The notes under the pieces are model-generated. The model did no database searches. It saw nothing but the letters and a program-made list of their open reading frames with translations, and was not told the DNA's origin. Below are positions 1 through 9,454 of a stretch of DNA of 64,000 bases, in pieces; positions within the stretch are counted from its first letter, which is position 1; each line of letters opens with the position of its first letter. Location: contig DRGL01000023.1 of assembly GCA_011050085.1 (NCBI GenBank), forward strand, positions 62,001-126,000, given 5' to 3'. A program made the translations under genes and the position numbers. Source of the stretch: Pricia antarctica (GTDB taxonomy: Bacteria > Bacteroidota > Bacteroidia > Flavobacteriales > Flavobacteriaceae).

Positions 1-1113
1 TTTCTTATCAACGATACTCTTTACGCCATTCCTATGGCTATAGAAGAAAGTTCGGTTATAGCGGCCGCGAGTAAGGCTGCAAAATTTTGGCTGACGCGGG
101 GAGGCTTTAAAGCCACGGTAATCGGTACCGAAAAAATTGGACAGGTACACTTAATGTACTCAGGAAACAAAGAAAGATTAAAAAACTTTTTTGAGGAAAT
201 TCAGCCAAGATTATATGCCGATGCCGCTTCGATTACAAAAAACATGGAAAAACGGGGCGGTGGAATAACGGCTATAGCGTTAAGGGATAAGACAAATATT
301 CTTGAAAATTATTATCAGTTGCATTGCACCTTCGAGACCTTGGACGCGATGGGCGCCAATTTTATTAATTCTTGTCTAGAGCAGTTTGCTGCCACACTAA
401 AGGACGGAGCACAGCAGTACTCCACTTTTACAGAAACAGAGAAAAATCTTGAAGTGGTCATGGCCATATTATCTAATTATGTACCTAATTGTTTGGTTCG
501 TGCCGAGGTGAGCTGCCCTATTGATCAACTTAACGTTGGCGAAAAGATATCATCAGAAGATTTTGCCAAAAAGATGGTCAGGGCGGTAGAAATTGCCAAG
601 GTGGAGCCCCATCGTGCCGTAACCCATAATAAAGGTATTATGAACGGTATCGACGCCGTAATTTTAGCTACTGGTAACGATTTTAGGGCAGTAGAAGCGG
701 GCATTCATGCCTATGCTGCCAAAGACGGGCAGTATTCCAGTCTTACCCATGCCGAAGTTGAGAACGGTATATTTCGATTTTGGATAGAAGTTCCACTGGC
801 ACTTGGAACGGTAGGCGGATTAACCAGCCTGCATCCGCTTGTAAAATTGGCGTTAGAAATTCTTGGGAAGCCCTCCGCAGAAACATTAATGCAGATTGTA
901 GCGGTCGCGGGATTGGCGCAGAATTTTGCGGCCTTACGCTCACTTGTGACCACCGGCATTCAAGAAGGTCATATGAAGATGCATTTACTGAACATTCTAA
1001 ATCAATTGGGGGCTACAGAAGATGAAAAAGTAACGTTGACCGAACACTTTAAGAAAAACGCGGCAACACATAGCGCAGTGGTAACGGCATTTAAGAAGTT
1101 AAGAACGTCATAA
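1..1113 (+). CDS. mvaA: Class II hydroxymethylglutaryl-CoA reductase, 5' end outside window
   Basis: This enzyme interconverts HMG-CoA and mevalonate, the committed step of the mevalonate route to isoprenoids (quinones, carotenoids) used by Flavobacteriia. The reading frame is open from base 1, so the apparent ATG at 34 is internal: the residues before it (FLINDTLYAIP) fit the usual sequence leading into the catalytic-glutamate motif EESSVIAAAS. Other family marks are the K/N/D region HNKGIMNGIDAVILATGND and the C-terminal catalytic histidine in GHMKMHLLNI. About 370 codons are present; class II enzymes run to about 430, so some 60 N-terminal residues are missing. The stop overlaps the next start (TAATG at 1111-1115), which implies translational coupling with the GHMP kinase. 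Confidence 0.93.
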   Translation, partial: FLINDTLYAIPMAIEESSVIAAASKAAKFWLTRGGFKATVIGTEKIGQVHLMYSGNKERLKNFFEEIQPRLYADAASITKNMEKRGGGITAIALRDKTNILENYYQLHCTFETLDAMGANFINSCLEQFAATLKDGAQQYSTFTETEKNLEVVMAILSNYVPNCLVRAEVSCPIDQLNVGEKISSEDFAKKMVRAVEIAKVEPHRAVTHNKGIMNGIDAVILATGNDFRAVEAGIHAYAAKDGQYSSLTHAEVENGIFRFWIEVPLALGTVGGLTSLHPLVKLALEILGKPSAETLMQIVAVAGLAQNFAALRSLVTTGIQEGHMKMHLLNILNQLGATEDEKVTLTEHFKKNAATHSAVVTAFKKLRTS

Positions 1114-2084
1114 TGCCGCATTCTTTCTACAGCAACGGAAAACTATTGATTACTGGCGAATATGCCGTGCTAGATGGCGCCTTGAGCTTGGCCCTACCCA
1201 CAAGCTTCGGACAGTCGTTATCAGTTCAGGAAATTAACAGCTTCGAATTACGTTGGCGGAGTTTGGACAAAGACGGAAAAGTTTGGTTTGAAAACACATT
1301 CGACCTAAATCCAGCCGAAAAAACATCAAGCGGGCAAAGTATTTTTACCCCCAACCTCAATACTGGTCAAGATAGGTCTTCAAAAATGGTCGCGATAGCC
1401 GAAACCTTATCGAAAATTTTAAGGGAAGCACAAGCCTTAAATCCAGAATGGTTAAATAGGAATATTGGGTATTCCGTCGAAACCAAATTGAGCTTTCCCC
1501 GTGATTGGGGTCTAGGATCTTCCTCTACTTTGATTAATAATATTGCCCAATGGGCGGAAGTCGATGCATATCAATTGTTATGGAATGCATTTACAGGAAG
1601 TGGGTACGATATCGCCTGTGCACAAAAATATCATCCTATAGCATATCGCCTGAACAAAGGAAAACCAATTATTACTGAAATTGACTTTAATCCAACTTTT
1701 CAAGACCATCTTTATTTTATCCATCTAAACAAAAAACAGAGCAGCCGAGAGGGTATTGCAACGTATCGAAAAAAGAATTTTGACAAAACCATGGTGCTGG
1801 AAAAAGTGTCTGGTATCACAGAAAAAACAATAGTATGCAAAAGCCTTTCTGAATTTGAAACGCTAATGAACCAGCATGAAACGCTGCTTTCCCAAAGCCT
1901 TGGAATGCCTACCGTAAAAGAAACATTATTCCCCAATTTCCGGGGAACAGTTAAAAGTCTAGGGGCATGGGGCGGCGATTTTGTTTTAGCGACCGGTGAC
2001 CACGACACGCCATCTTATTTCAAGGGATTAGGCTATGATACCGTCATCCCGTATAAAGAAATGGTAATGAACCAGAACAACTAA
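1113..2084 (+). CDS. GYDIA-family GHMP kinase
   Basis: A 323-residue GHMP-superfamily kinase of the Bacteroidota-specific type named for its GYDIA motif, present here in GSGYDIACAQ (about residues 168-177). The ATP-binding loop is WGLGSSSTLI, and the N-terminus NGKLLITGEYAVLDGA is the substrate-side motif seen in mevalonate and phosphomevalonate kinases. The start overlaps the stop of HMG-CoA reductase by one base, so the two are one transcription unit. The context makes phosphorylation of mevalonate or phosphomevalonate the likely job, but which intermediate it uses cannot be told from the sequence. Confidence 0.88.
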   Translation: MPHSFYSNGKLLITGEYAVLDGALSLALPTSFGQSLSVQEINSFELRWRSLDKDGKVWFENTFDLNPAEKTSSGQSIFTPNLNTGQDRSSKMVAIAETLSKILREAQALNPEWLNRNIGYSVETKLSFPRDWGLGSSSTLINNIAQWAEVDAYQLLWNAFTGSGYDIACAQKYHPIAYRLNKGKPIITEIDFNPTFQDHLYFIHLNKKQSSREGIATYRKKNFDKTMVLEKVSGITEKTIVCKSLSEFETLMNQHETLLSQSLGMPTVKETLFPNFRGTVKSLGAWGGDFVLATGDHDTPSYFKGLGYDTVIPYKEMVMNQNN

Positions 2085-2116
2085 ATGTATACGTGAAATT
2101 CAACTTTAAAATTTAA

Positions 2117-2183
2117 GGTGTCTGGCTTATTCTTTTACAAACGAAAAACCTGGTAAATCTGCAAATTAACAGACACCAGGTTT
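2117..2183 (+). terminator. Inverted repeats between convergent genes, with two alternative pairings
   Basis: Between the convergent GHMP kinase and ppiD-like genes, AAACCTGGT (2146-2154) can pair with ACCAGGTTT (2175-2183), and GGTGTCTG (2117-2124) can pair with CAGACACC (2170-2177). The two stems compete for bases 2175-2177. A run of T follows only weakly, so a terminator role is tentative. Confidence 0.35.
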
Positions 2184-2255
2184 AAAATTCATATTCGTGA
2201 CTTCGACAAGAACCAACTACCCATTGGGGCATTAGTGTTAGACCAAACTCTTTAT

Positions 2256-4376
2256 TTAGTAAAAAACGGCCCTATTGTCTTCAATCTCTGAATTGTCTTT
2301 TAAAGCATTGTAAACCGCTGTGTTGACTTGCCCTTCACGAGCACTTTTCAACGAAGTAGCATACGTACTGTAATTATCAAGTTTTGGGGCATCGGTTTTC
2401 TTTGTAACCGTAATCTTAAAAATTCCAGTATTTCCTTCAATCAATTCAGACGTATCGCCTTGTTTCATTGCAAATGCTGCCCCTACAACGGCAGGTTCGG
2501 AACCCGATCCCGGAAGCGTAGGTGATTTTACAGTCAATGCGGATGCTGTAGACGAACTGACATTATTTTCTTTAGCGATTTCTTCAATTGACTTCCCTTT
2601 ATTCGCAGAAATGATTTGCGCTGCTTTGCGTTCTTTCCTGATTTTTGGAAGTACCGTTGCCGATGCATCCTCAACGGACATCAAGCCTGCATCATACTTT
2701 TTGGTAAGCTGAACCACCGCATAACCACTATTTAAATCAAACCTTTTTATATCGCCAACGTTGGTATCATCCATAAAGGCCCACTGAACGATATTCCTTT
2801 GGGAAGATAGCCCAGGTAGATTTTCATCAGTTGCATTGAGTTTGTTCACCGGGCGTACTACAAACTTTTTGTCTTTAGCCAATTTTGAGAATGCATCATC
2901 AGATGAAATGGATTCCATCTCGAATTGTGTCGCTTCAGTAAAGAGTCCGTCGATGGTTTTTTCGGAAGGCTCGATTTCACGAGCTAGTTCTGCAAGTTGT
3001 ACGATATCGCGCTTGTCATCGACCTTTATAATATGAAACCCGAAGTTGGTCTCTACCAAACCAATAGATCCAACGGGGTTCTGGAAAGCGAAGTCGTTAA
3101 ATTCGGGAACCATTCGTCCTTCTTGAAAATATCCTAAATCACCACCGTTCGGCGCTGATGGTCCATCTGAGTTGTCCCTTGCCAATTCTACAAATTTCGC
3201 ATCTTTTTTACGGGCCTCCTTCAAAAGGCGTTTTGCTTCGACCTCTGCTTCCTCTTTGGTTCTCGTCACCTTGGGATCGGCGCGTTCCGCTTCCTTATAG
3301 GCAATCAAAATATGACTTGCCTTGACAGATCCATTGGCTTTTCTATCCATCATTTTGGTAACTTTGAACATATCGCCATCGCGATATGGACCAAATATTT
3401 CCCCAACTTGCAAATTCATCAAAGTATCTGCAAATTTTGTGGGCAATTGATTTTTTTCCTTATAGATGGTATCGAACTTAATATCGGAACTTCGATCCAA
3501 AAAAGCGGCCATGTCGTTAGTTTCCTTAAAACCTGCAATAGTATCGTTAGTATCGGAAGTTTCATTGTATTCGACACGTTCTTTCATAAGTTCGTTAATA
3601 GCATCTTCAACGCCCTTTTCATCTTCTGCAGATGGCTTTTCTTCAAAATATACAAATTGTATATCTCTGGCGGCATCTTGTTTGAAATTGTCTTTGTGCT
3701 CATCGATATAACTTCTGATTTCACTTTTCGAAACGCTCACAGAACTGTCTGCTATTGAGGTAAACGGAATATGCACGTATTTTATATCCATTTTATCGGT
3801 CGCCAAACGGTACTCAAGTTCCCCTTCTTTAAGAGTGGCGCCAACACCGGCCTTAATCAAATTGAAATAGGCTTGTTGCTTTGCAGATTGAATAATGGAA
3901 GCCTCGTTCTGCAACCAAAATTGGTATTGTGCAGGATTGTTAACCTTTAAGTCGGCAATAAAACTTCTGAATTTGTTCTCGTCAAAAACACCATTCTCAT
4001 TCTGAAATTGTGGGTTCTGTGCATAGCCTGGAATAGTACCCACATAATTCATTATCTGGTCTTGCTCAATATTTATACCCAAATGCGCTAACTGTTGACC
4101 CATAATCGTGTTGCGCACTTCTTGGTCCCAAACTTGGTTAACCGTCTGCATTGTAGATACGTTCGGACCTGAATTTTGGGAAGCAATATCGACCTGATTC
4201 CGAAAGTCATCGATAGAAAGGTCCTCACCATTAATTTCGGCTATGCTTGAACCAGCCTTACCTCCACTAAGTCCGCCAGCAGTAAAAACCCCCGAGATAA
4301 CGAAGGCGAAAAGTGCCAGTCCGATAATAAGGATCAAGATGGTAGTCTGTTTTCTTATACTTTCTAAAATAGCCAT
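2256..4376 (-). CDS. PpiD/SurA-like membrane-anchored peptidylprolyl isomerase
   Basis: A periplasmic folding factor of 706 residues held in the inner membrane by one N-terminal helix (about residues 11-34, TTILILIIGLALFAFVISGV). A SurA_N/SurA_N_3-like chaperone region follows. A parvulin rotamase domain sits at roughly 345-455, with the family marks ASHILI, GGDLGYFQEGRMVPEF and FGFHIIKV. A second, degenerate parvulin-like region fills the C-terminus. The architecture matches PpiD, which assists outer-membrane and exported proteins as they leave the Sec channel. It is the last gene of a seven-gene minus-strand envelope block, about 110 bp after the CNNM/CBS gene but with its own upstream promoter-like box. 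The name ppiD is by architecture only. Confidence 0.9.
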   Translation of the reverse strand: MAILESIRKQTTILILIIGLALFAFVISGVFTAGGLSGGKAGSSIAEINGEDLSIDDFRNQVDIASQNSGPNVSTMQTVNQVWDQEVRNTIMGQQLAHLGINIEQDQIMNYVGTIPGYAQNPQFQNENGVFDENKFRSFIADLKVNNPAQYQFWLQNEASIIQSAKQQAYFNLIKAGVGATLKEGELEYRLATDKMDIKYVHIPFTSIADSSVSVSKSEIRSYIDEHKDNFKQDAARDIQFVYFEEKPSAEDEKGVEDAINELMKERVEYNETSDTNDTIAGFKETNDMAAFLDRSSDIKFDTIYKEKNQLPTKFADTLMNLQVGEIFGPYRDGDMFKVTKMMDRKANGSVKASHILIAYKEAERADPKVTRTKEEAEVEAKRLLKEARKKDAKFVELARDNSDGPSAPNGGDLGYFQEGRMVPEFNDFAFQNPVGSIGLVETNFGFHIIKVDDKRDIVQLAELAREIEPSEKTIDGLFTEATQFEMESISSDDAFSKLAKDKKFVVRPVNKLNATDENLPGLSSQRNIVQWAFMDDTNVGDIKRFDLNSGYAVVQLTKKYDAGLMSVEDASATVLPKIRKERKAAQIISANKGKSIEEIAKENNVSSSTASALTVKSPTLPGSGSEPAVVGAAFAMKQGDTSELIEGNTGIFKITVTKKTDAPKLDNYSTYATSLKSAREGQVNTAVYNALKDNSEIEDNRAVFY

Positions 4377-4401
4377 TTATGGTTGTTTTTTAATCAGCGT
4401 G

Positions 4402-4433
4402 CAAAGCTAATACATTCGTTGAACTTATGAAAA
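4402..4433 (-). promoter_or_regulatory. Bacteroidota promoter upstream of the ppiD-like gene
   Basis: On the minus strand the -7 box is TAGCTTTG (4402-4409 read in reverse), an exact match to TAnnTTTG. Nineteen bases upstream lies TTTTC instead of the ideal TTTG. The spacing is right and the box is about 25 bases before the ATG, so this gene can be expressed apart from the genes upstream. Confidence 0.55.
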
Positions 4434-4485
4434 TTGAATAGTTGTATTTGTTACGTGTTCCAGCGCAGGACATGCAAAACAAAAT

Positions 4486-5778
4486 TTATTCTTTTTCCGT
4501 TATTTGAAGGGTCACCAAATCGATTTTGGTACTGGACACTTCAATGATGGTAAATAAAAATTGCTCGATTTGGATTTTTGAATCTTTTTCAGGTATTTCT
4601 CCTACCTGATTTACTATAAGTCCGCCTAAAGTTTCATACTCTTCACTTTCGGGAAGTTCAAATTTATAGGTCTCGTTCAAATAATCGACTTCCAGCCTTG
4701 CCGATAAGGTATACAAGTTTTCCTCGACCTGTTCAATTAGATCAGTGGTGTCATGCTCGTCTTCAATTTCCCCGAAAAGTTCTTCAACGATATCTTCAAC
4801 GGTCATTAAGCCTGAAGTTCCCCCATATTCGTCTAAGACTACTGCAATACTTTTTCTCTTTTTTGTCAAAATGTTCAGAATATCTTGAATCAACATGGTT
4901 TCAGGCACGAATTCAACAGGAAGCAAGATGCTTTTTATGGTCTTTGGTTTTTTAAATAGCTCGTATGAATGCACGTAACCGATGACATTATCAATAGTGT
5001 CTTTGTAAATTAAAATTTTGGATAATCCGGTTTCCGTAAAAAGTTTCGCCAGATTTTTTGGCGTTTCATGTATTTCAACCGCACTGATTTCGGTACGGGG
5101 AACCATCACTTCCCTAGCTTTGACTGCTGAAAACTCCAGCGCTTTTTGAAAAATCTGTATTTCGGAATCCATTTCATCCTCAGCTTCTACGGTTTCCATC
5201 TGTTCCGTAATATAATCACCCAGTTCTATTTTACTAAAAGACAATTGCACCTCATCACCATCGGTCTTAAAAAATGCCTTTAGAATGAGGTCGGATACCC
5301 ATATTACAAAATCGGAGATTACCGAAAATATGAGGTAAAACAAAAAAGCGGGAATAGCCAACAATTTTAATAAGGTGTTCGCATATATCTGAAAAAGTAC
5401 TTTAGGTAAAAACTCTGCCGTTAGAAGTATTATCAAAGTTGAGATAATGGTCTGCACCAAAAGGCTGAAATCGGTCAATATAACATTCAGAAAGTTGTTT
5501 TCGACAAGCAGCATCCCCTCAAACCAGAGCATTAGTAGGTCACCCATAAAAAAACCATAGATAACCAGAGCAATATTATTGCCAATAAGCATTGTGGCAA
5601 TAAATTTAGAAGGCTTTTTAGTCAATAGCGTGAGCACTTTGGCCAAAAATCCATCTTGCTTTTTTTCTATTTCAATATGAATTTTGTTCGCGGAAATAAA
5701 TGCAATTTCCATACCCGAAAAAAAGGCTGAAAACAATAAACACGATACGATTATTAAGACGGAAGTTTCCAATAACAC
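4486..5778 (-). CDS. HlyC/CorC (CNNM/CBS) family membrane protein, GldE-like
   Basis: A 430-residue protein with the order CNNM/DUF21 membrane domain (about 1-180), a CBS pair (about 200-325, with AREVMVPRTEI and the VVLDEYGGTSGLMTVEDIVEE motif) and a C-terminal CorC_HlyC domain (about 345-425). The family is linked to magnesium or cobalt efflux and tolerance, and a Bacteroidota member, GldE, is tied to gliding. Which role applies here is open. The start is GTG at 5778, overlapping the TAG of the small membrane gene by one base (TAGTG), so the genes are coupled. The wide 'hemolysin' label is historical and should not be read as toxin activity. Confidence 0.88.
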   Translation of the reverse strand: MLLETSVLIIVSCLLFSAFFSGMEIAFISANKIHIEIEKKQDGFLAKVLTLLTKKPSKFIATMLIGNNIALVIYGFFMGDLLMLWFEGMLLVENNFLNVILTDFSLLVQTIISTLIILLTAEFLPKVLFQIYANTLLKLLAIPAFLFYLIFSVISDFVIWVSDLILKAFFKTDGDEVQLSFSKIELGDYITEQMETVEAEDEMDSEIQIFQKALEFSAVKAREVMVPRTEISAVEIHETPKNLAKLFTETGLSKILIYKDTIDNVIGYVHSYELFKKPKTIKSILLPVEFVPETMLIQDILNILTKKRKSIAVVLDEYGGTSGLMTVEDIVEELFGEIEDEHDTTDLIEQVEENLYTLSARLEVDYLNETYKFELPESEEYETLGGLIVNQVGEIPEKDSKIQIEQFLFTIIEVSSTKIDLVTLQITEKE

Positions 5779-5978
5779 TAGTTGTTATCACGTTTGCGCT
5801 GTTCGAATTTCTTGCGGTAGTTTCGTCGAAAAAGAAACATGCCAATAGACACCACCGCAAAGAATATGAACAAATAGGCACCTTGCCGGTCAGTATTCCA
5901 ATCGGCAAAAATTCTGTAAAGCGAGAACACGAACACACCGAGATATAAGTATTCGGTATACCTTAATATTCTAATCAT
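5778..5978 (-). CDS. Small two-helix membrane protein of the lptC operon
   Basis: A 66-residue protein with two hydrophobic stretches (about 8-24 and 35-50) and a very basic C-terminus (RRNYRKKFEQRKR), which predicts cytoplasmic ends by the positive-inside rule. I do not recognise a named family. Its position is informative: the start overlaps the lptC stop by ATGA, and its own stop overlaps the GTG of the CNNM/CBS gene. Coupling on both sides means that it is a real gene and part of the envelope block. A role in LPS export or as a partner of either neighbour is only inference. Confidence 0.75.
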   Translation of the reverse strand: MIRILRYTEYLYLGVFVFSLYRIFADWNTDRQGAYLFIFFAVVSIGMFLFRRNYRKKFEQRKRDNN

Positions 5979-6580
5979 TGCGGTTCTTCTTTAATACTCA
6001 TCAGTCCATTGGTCTTGTGGGCGCTGAAAAAATAAGGTTCTTTTTTGAAATCCATACCGGTTCCGTACATTACCGAACCGTCTTCCGGGTTCGTATATTT
6101 AAATTTCTCTTGGGTAAATACCCAGTCGTTTTCTTGATCCCAATATACTTGGGTCGTTTCCATCAACTTGCCATCATGGGTCTCTATAATCACATTATCC
6201 TGCAAATCTAGCACATTTGTCGCTGAATACAGAATGCCATAATCGGCCTTTATAATACTTTTCTGACCTTCCTCATTAAAAAAATCGACCACTAAACCCT
6301 TCGGAAACGTTTGATATGCAAAAGTTAAATTGGAATAATCTTCCCTAAGTGGACTTTTTAATACTGCTATTACTTTGGTACCGGTTGAATCTTCACTATC
6401 TACATCGTTTCTAGCTTCTGTGTAGGTTAGAATAAAGTCTTCGGCTATACCCATAGGGTAAACTATTGGAACTTTCTCATCCCCTGACCTTTCATAGGTA
6501 TCTGTACATGAAAAAAAAAGTATTGCCACGACCAAGGCCATGGCAATACTTTTGAAAGTATCTCCTCTATTTGATAACAT
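5975..6580 (-). CDS. lptC: LPS export ABC transporter periplasmic protein LptC
   Basis: LptC links the inner-membrane LptBFG transporter to the periplasmic LptA bridge and hands on lipopolysaccharide. This 201-residue version has an N-terminal hydrophobic segment ending in the lipobox-like FFSC (Cys25), so it may be lipid-anchored, unlike the membrane-helix LptC of E. coli. The rest matches the beta-jellyroll LptC/YrbK fold, with the pattern KADYGILYSATNVLDLQDNV and the recurring D-G-x-L-x-T pattern (HDGKLMETTQVYWD). It lies 1 bp after the TPR gene and overlaps the small membrane gene by 4 bp. No other lpt genes are in the window. Confidence 0.88.
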   Translation of the reverse strand: MLSNRGDTFKSIAMALVVAILFFSCTDTYERSGDEKVPIVYPMGIAEDFILTYTEARNDVDSEDSTGTKVIAVLKSPLREDYSNLTFAYQTFPKGLVVDFFNEEGQKSIIKADYGILYSATNVLDLQDNVIIETHDGKLMETTQVYWDQENDWVFTQEKFKYTNPEDGSVMYGTGMDFKKEPYFFSAHKTNGLMSIKEEPQ

Positions 6581-6581
6581 C

Positions 6582-7952
6582 TTATATATTCGGTACCGTA
6601 ATACTACCGCCTACCCAACAGCTAAAAGTAATTTTTTTGCCCGCCATACCCGAGTTGAATATGTCGGTTTTTGAAGGTGCTTTTGCATCATAACTAGCAG
6701 ATGACTGTTGAGCATTGGAGCTTAAGGCAGGATCTACTCGACCAGCCTGACGTGCCATTTCAGCAGCTTTCCAATACATCGCACGCTTCTCGAACGGAGT
6801 GCTTCCGCAATCGTTCGCACTTGTAGCATACAGATTGGCAATTAAAAGATATGCCTTCCCGTTGGCCTTGTTGGCGTCAATAGCTTTCTGAGCGTAACTT
6901 CTAGCTTGAGACTTACTTGTTTTTCTAACAATCGTTGCTATTTTATAAAGTATCTCGGATTTCTCATAAGAATCGGTTTCTAAATCCACTGCCTTATTAA
7001 AATCTTCCAAAGCCCCTTGGCTATTACCCGCTTTTTGTTTTAACAAACCACTGTACATACGAGCTTTTGCAGATGGATCTAAAGCCATTTGCGCCTCAAA
7101 AAGTTTTGTAAACAAGGGATCGTCAGTACACTCTTTACTGAACATTCTACCCACAGCTCTTTTAACCCATTTCACATCTCCCTTTTTCTCTTCAAAACTC
7201 TTTTGATAGAGTGGAATCAAGTTATCGCAATCGGCCAAAGCCCCTAATTTTGAATCTACACTACCGGCAATTTTACCGTAAGATTCGGAATTGGTAGTAG
7301 CAATCTGCAAAGATCTTTTTTCCTTCGAGGTAATTGTACCCGTAGAATCTTTAGGCAATAATGTGGTAATTACATCCGTAAGTTTTTTGTTCTCTTCTTC
7401 TATTTTCTCGGTAACATCATCGTATACATCGAAAACTTCTTGCAATTCTTTACTCCCGCCCTTGTGTAAATCTACCAAACTTGAAAAATATAGGTAAAGT
7501 GCCCTTGGATTTTTAAAGTTACCAGGATCTTCATCAAACGCCTTTTGAAGCATGTCATAAATCTCTGTATCAGAACCCATTTTGTTCTCATACATTAAAA
7601 GGGCTTTATCAATTCCCACAACGGCTGGTGTATACTTTTTAGGATAGTACTTAGAGCTGTTATCATACAACGCTACCAAATCTTTAATATATCCGTCTTT
7701 ATCAGCACCAGAGGATTTTTCAATTTTGTCTTTTAAAATCCTTTCTCCATAGATGAAGTTGGCCTTGTTAATATCGGGACAAGTTTCGTACACCATTTTC
7801 CACGGAGTATAGGCCGCTTCATAATTTTTAACTTTTGCATGCTCAACGTAAATGGAAAGGTTGGTCATACACTCCTGGTTTTGAGCTTGGGCATTGCCTA
7901 GGCCCATAACCCCTAGTAAAAGAATCGCGGTGACGTAAATCTTAGTTTTCAT
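6582..7952 (-). CDS. Secreted TPR-repeat protein of the lptC operon
   Basis: A 456-residue periplasmic protein with a clear signal peptide (about 1-23, ending ...GLGNAQAQ). It carries tetratricopeptide-type helices, clearest around residues 290-375 (SGLLKQKAGNSQGALEDFNKAVDLE-type pattern). The C-terminus ends in a short beta-like tail (CWVGGSITVPNI). The gene sits one base from lptC in a block that is common in Flavobacteriia. A scaffold in envelope assembly is plausible, but no specific function is known to me. Confidence 0.82.
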   Translation of the reverse strand: MKTKIYVTAILLLGVMGLGNAQAQNQECMTNLSIYVEHAKVKNYEAAYTPWKMVYETCPDINKANFIYGERILKDKIEKSSGADKDGYIKDLVALYDNSSKYYPKKYTPAVVGIDKALLMYENKMGSDTEIYDMLQKAFDEDPGNFKNPRALYLYFSSLVDLHKGGSKELQEVFDVYDDVTEKIEEENKKLTDVITTLLPKDSTGTITSKEKRSLQIATTNSESYGKIAGSVDSKLGALADCDNLIPLYQKSFEEKKGDVKWVKRAVGRMFSKECTDDPLFTKLFEAQMALDPSAKARMYSGLLKQKAGNSQGALEDFNKAVDLETDSYEKSEILYKIATIVRKTSKSQARSYAQKAIDANKANGKAYLLIANLYATSANDCGSTPFEKRAMYWKAAEMARQAGRVDPALSSNAQQSSASYDAKAPSKTDIFNSGMAGKKITFSCWVGGSITVPNI

Positions 7953-8149
7953 TTTTTCAATTTTTATTTATGTTTTAAAATTTGCTCCGATACGCATCGA
8001 AGACTAGAAGTTTCGAAGGGGTCAATGTACTAAATTTTTGCTGACAGAACCATAGGAAATTTAGAAATTGACCATTTATAGATAATTTTCGCACCCTTAT
8101 CGGACTTTATTCTGCAATTTCTAATGTCAATTAGAGAAAAACTTGAAAA

Positions 8150-9436
8150 TTAATTGATTCTTCGCTTCCTAAACCATTGTTCGCTCAGCGAAAGACCCAG
8201 ATTTATCTTAAAATAGCTTTCTTCAATCAGGTCTGCCGCAGAAGTTCCCCTTCTTCCCAGTTCGAAACCAAGGTTGAGATTAGAAAAACTTCTGCCCAGC
8301 GGTAATCCCAATCCAAAAGTTATGCCAAGATTGTTTACGTCTTTATTATTAATAACCATTCCGGTCTTAGCGTACCGTAAACCAGCACGATACGTTACCC
8401 TCTTAAAAAAGCTTTCAAACGAGTTTCTATCAGGTGTAATAAAACCACCCAAGGCAAAAGTACTGGCATTATTATATACCAAATTATCCGAGGATAAAAA
8501 CTCATTTTCGTAGTCACCCAGTTGTTGATAGCTATATTCCGCCCCTAAGAACCATTTTAAATTCTCTCCATATCCTATACCTAAAGTTCCTGTAGTCGGT
8601 ATTTTTACACCGGTGTCTTTTAAACCCTGTCTTTCAAGATTTACATCTATAATCTCAATATCTTGATTTGAAGACAGCGCAAAAGAACCTATTTGTTGTG
8701 TATTGCGCGCTGAAAGATTAGCCTGTGTATTTACCCTTAACGAAGTGTACAGCGTATGATCCTTATCGATTGCCGGCGTGTAGTTTAGCGCGTAATTAAG
8801 GTCAAAACCCCCAATTCTGGATTCACGTCTATCTTTAGCACCGAACTGCACACCTTCTGTGCTTTGTACCCGTAAGCTTTCAATAGTTCCAAAATTATAG
8901 TTGACGGTAACTCCTATGCTTACGTCTTTTAAAAGTTCGTAACCCGCCGAAACAAAAACCTTATTTAGACCGCCTTCACCTGAATATTGGTTCAAAATTC
9001 TTGATCCTTCTACCCCTCGAAGATCCTCGAAATTGTAACCAACGGAAGAATAAGGTCTAAGACCGAAACCTAAGCCCAAACCTTCTTTTAACGTTAATGC
9101 CAATGCAAGATAATCTAGATTAATGACCGCACTACTCTGTTCCTCGGCAAAGCTCTTAAACCGTAATTGTTTACGCGATAAACCGGCGGTATATGTAGTT
9201 ATACCAAAATCGTCTCTTCCGCTAACCCCGAGTTTGCTGTAGGCAGCGGGGTTCTTTAAATTGACATGGATACTATCGGCATATACGCCAATATCGCCCA
9301 TCATCTGGTTCTCGACCGTTCCTACTTCCCTGATGTCTCCAAGACCAAAATAGGAATATGGGGAAATCGAACCATCTTGGGCACACATACCGGTTACTAT
9401 AAGGCTGGCTATGACGAAACCTATTTTTCTGATCAT
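8150..9436 (-). CDS. Outer-membrane beta-barrel protein (FadL/OmpP1-like look)
   Basis: A 428-residue exported protein with a signal peptide (about 1-19, ending ...TGMCA) followed by the sequence SISPYSYFGLGD, which is typical of Bacteroidota barrel proteins near the mature N-terminus. Alternating hydrophobic and polar strands with many aromatic residues fill the rest, and several turns resemble the FadL/OmpP1 group (LALALTLKEGLGLGFGLRPYS). It is second in the coaX-to-ppiD block. The substrate is unknown. The 197 bp between it and the TPR gene may hold a separate promoter, which I could not pin down. Confidence 0.78.
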   Translation of the reverse strand: MIRKIGFVIASLIVTGMCAQDGSISPYSYFGLGDIREVGTVENQMMGDIGVYADSIHVNLKNPAAYSKLGVSGRDDFGITTYTAGLSRKQLRFKSFAEEQSSAVINLDYLALALTLKEGLGLGFGLRPYSSVGYNFEDLRGVEGSRILNQYSGEGGLNKVFVSAGYELLKDVSIGVTVNYNFGTIESLRVQSTEGVQFGAKDRRESRIGGFDLNYALNYTPAIDKDHTLYTSLRVNTQANLSARNTQQIGSFALSSNQDIEIIDVNLERQGLKDTGVKIPTTGTLGIGYGENLKWFLGAEYSYQQLGDYENEFLSSDNLVYNNASTFALGGFITPDRNSFESFFKRVTYRAGLRYAKTGMVINNKDVNNLGITFGLGLPLGRSFSNLNLGFELGRRGTSAADLIEESYFKINLGLSLSEQWFRKRRIN

Positions 9437-9454
9437 GTAATCGTTTTGGTTTTA

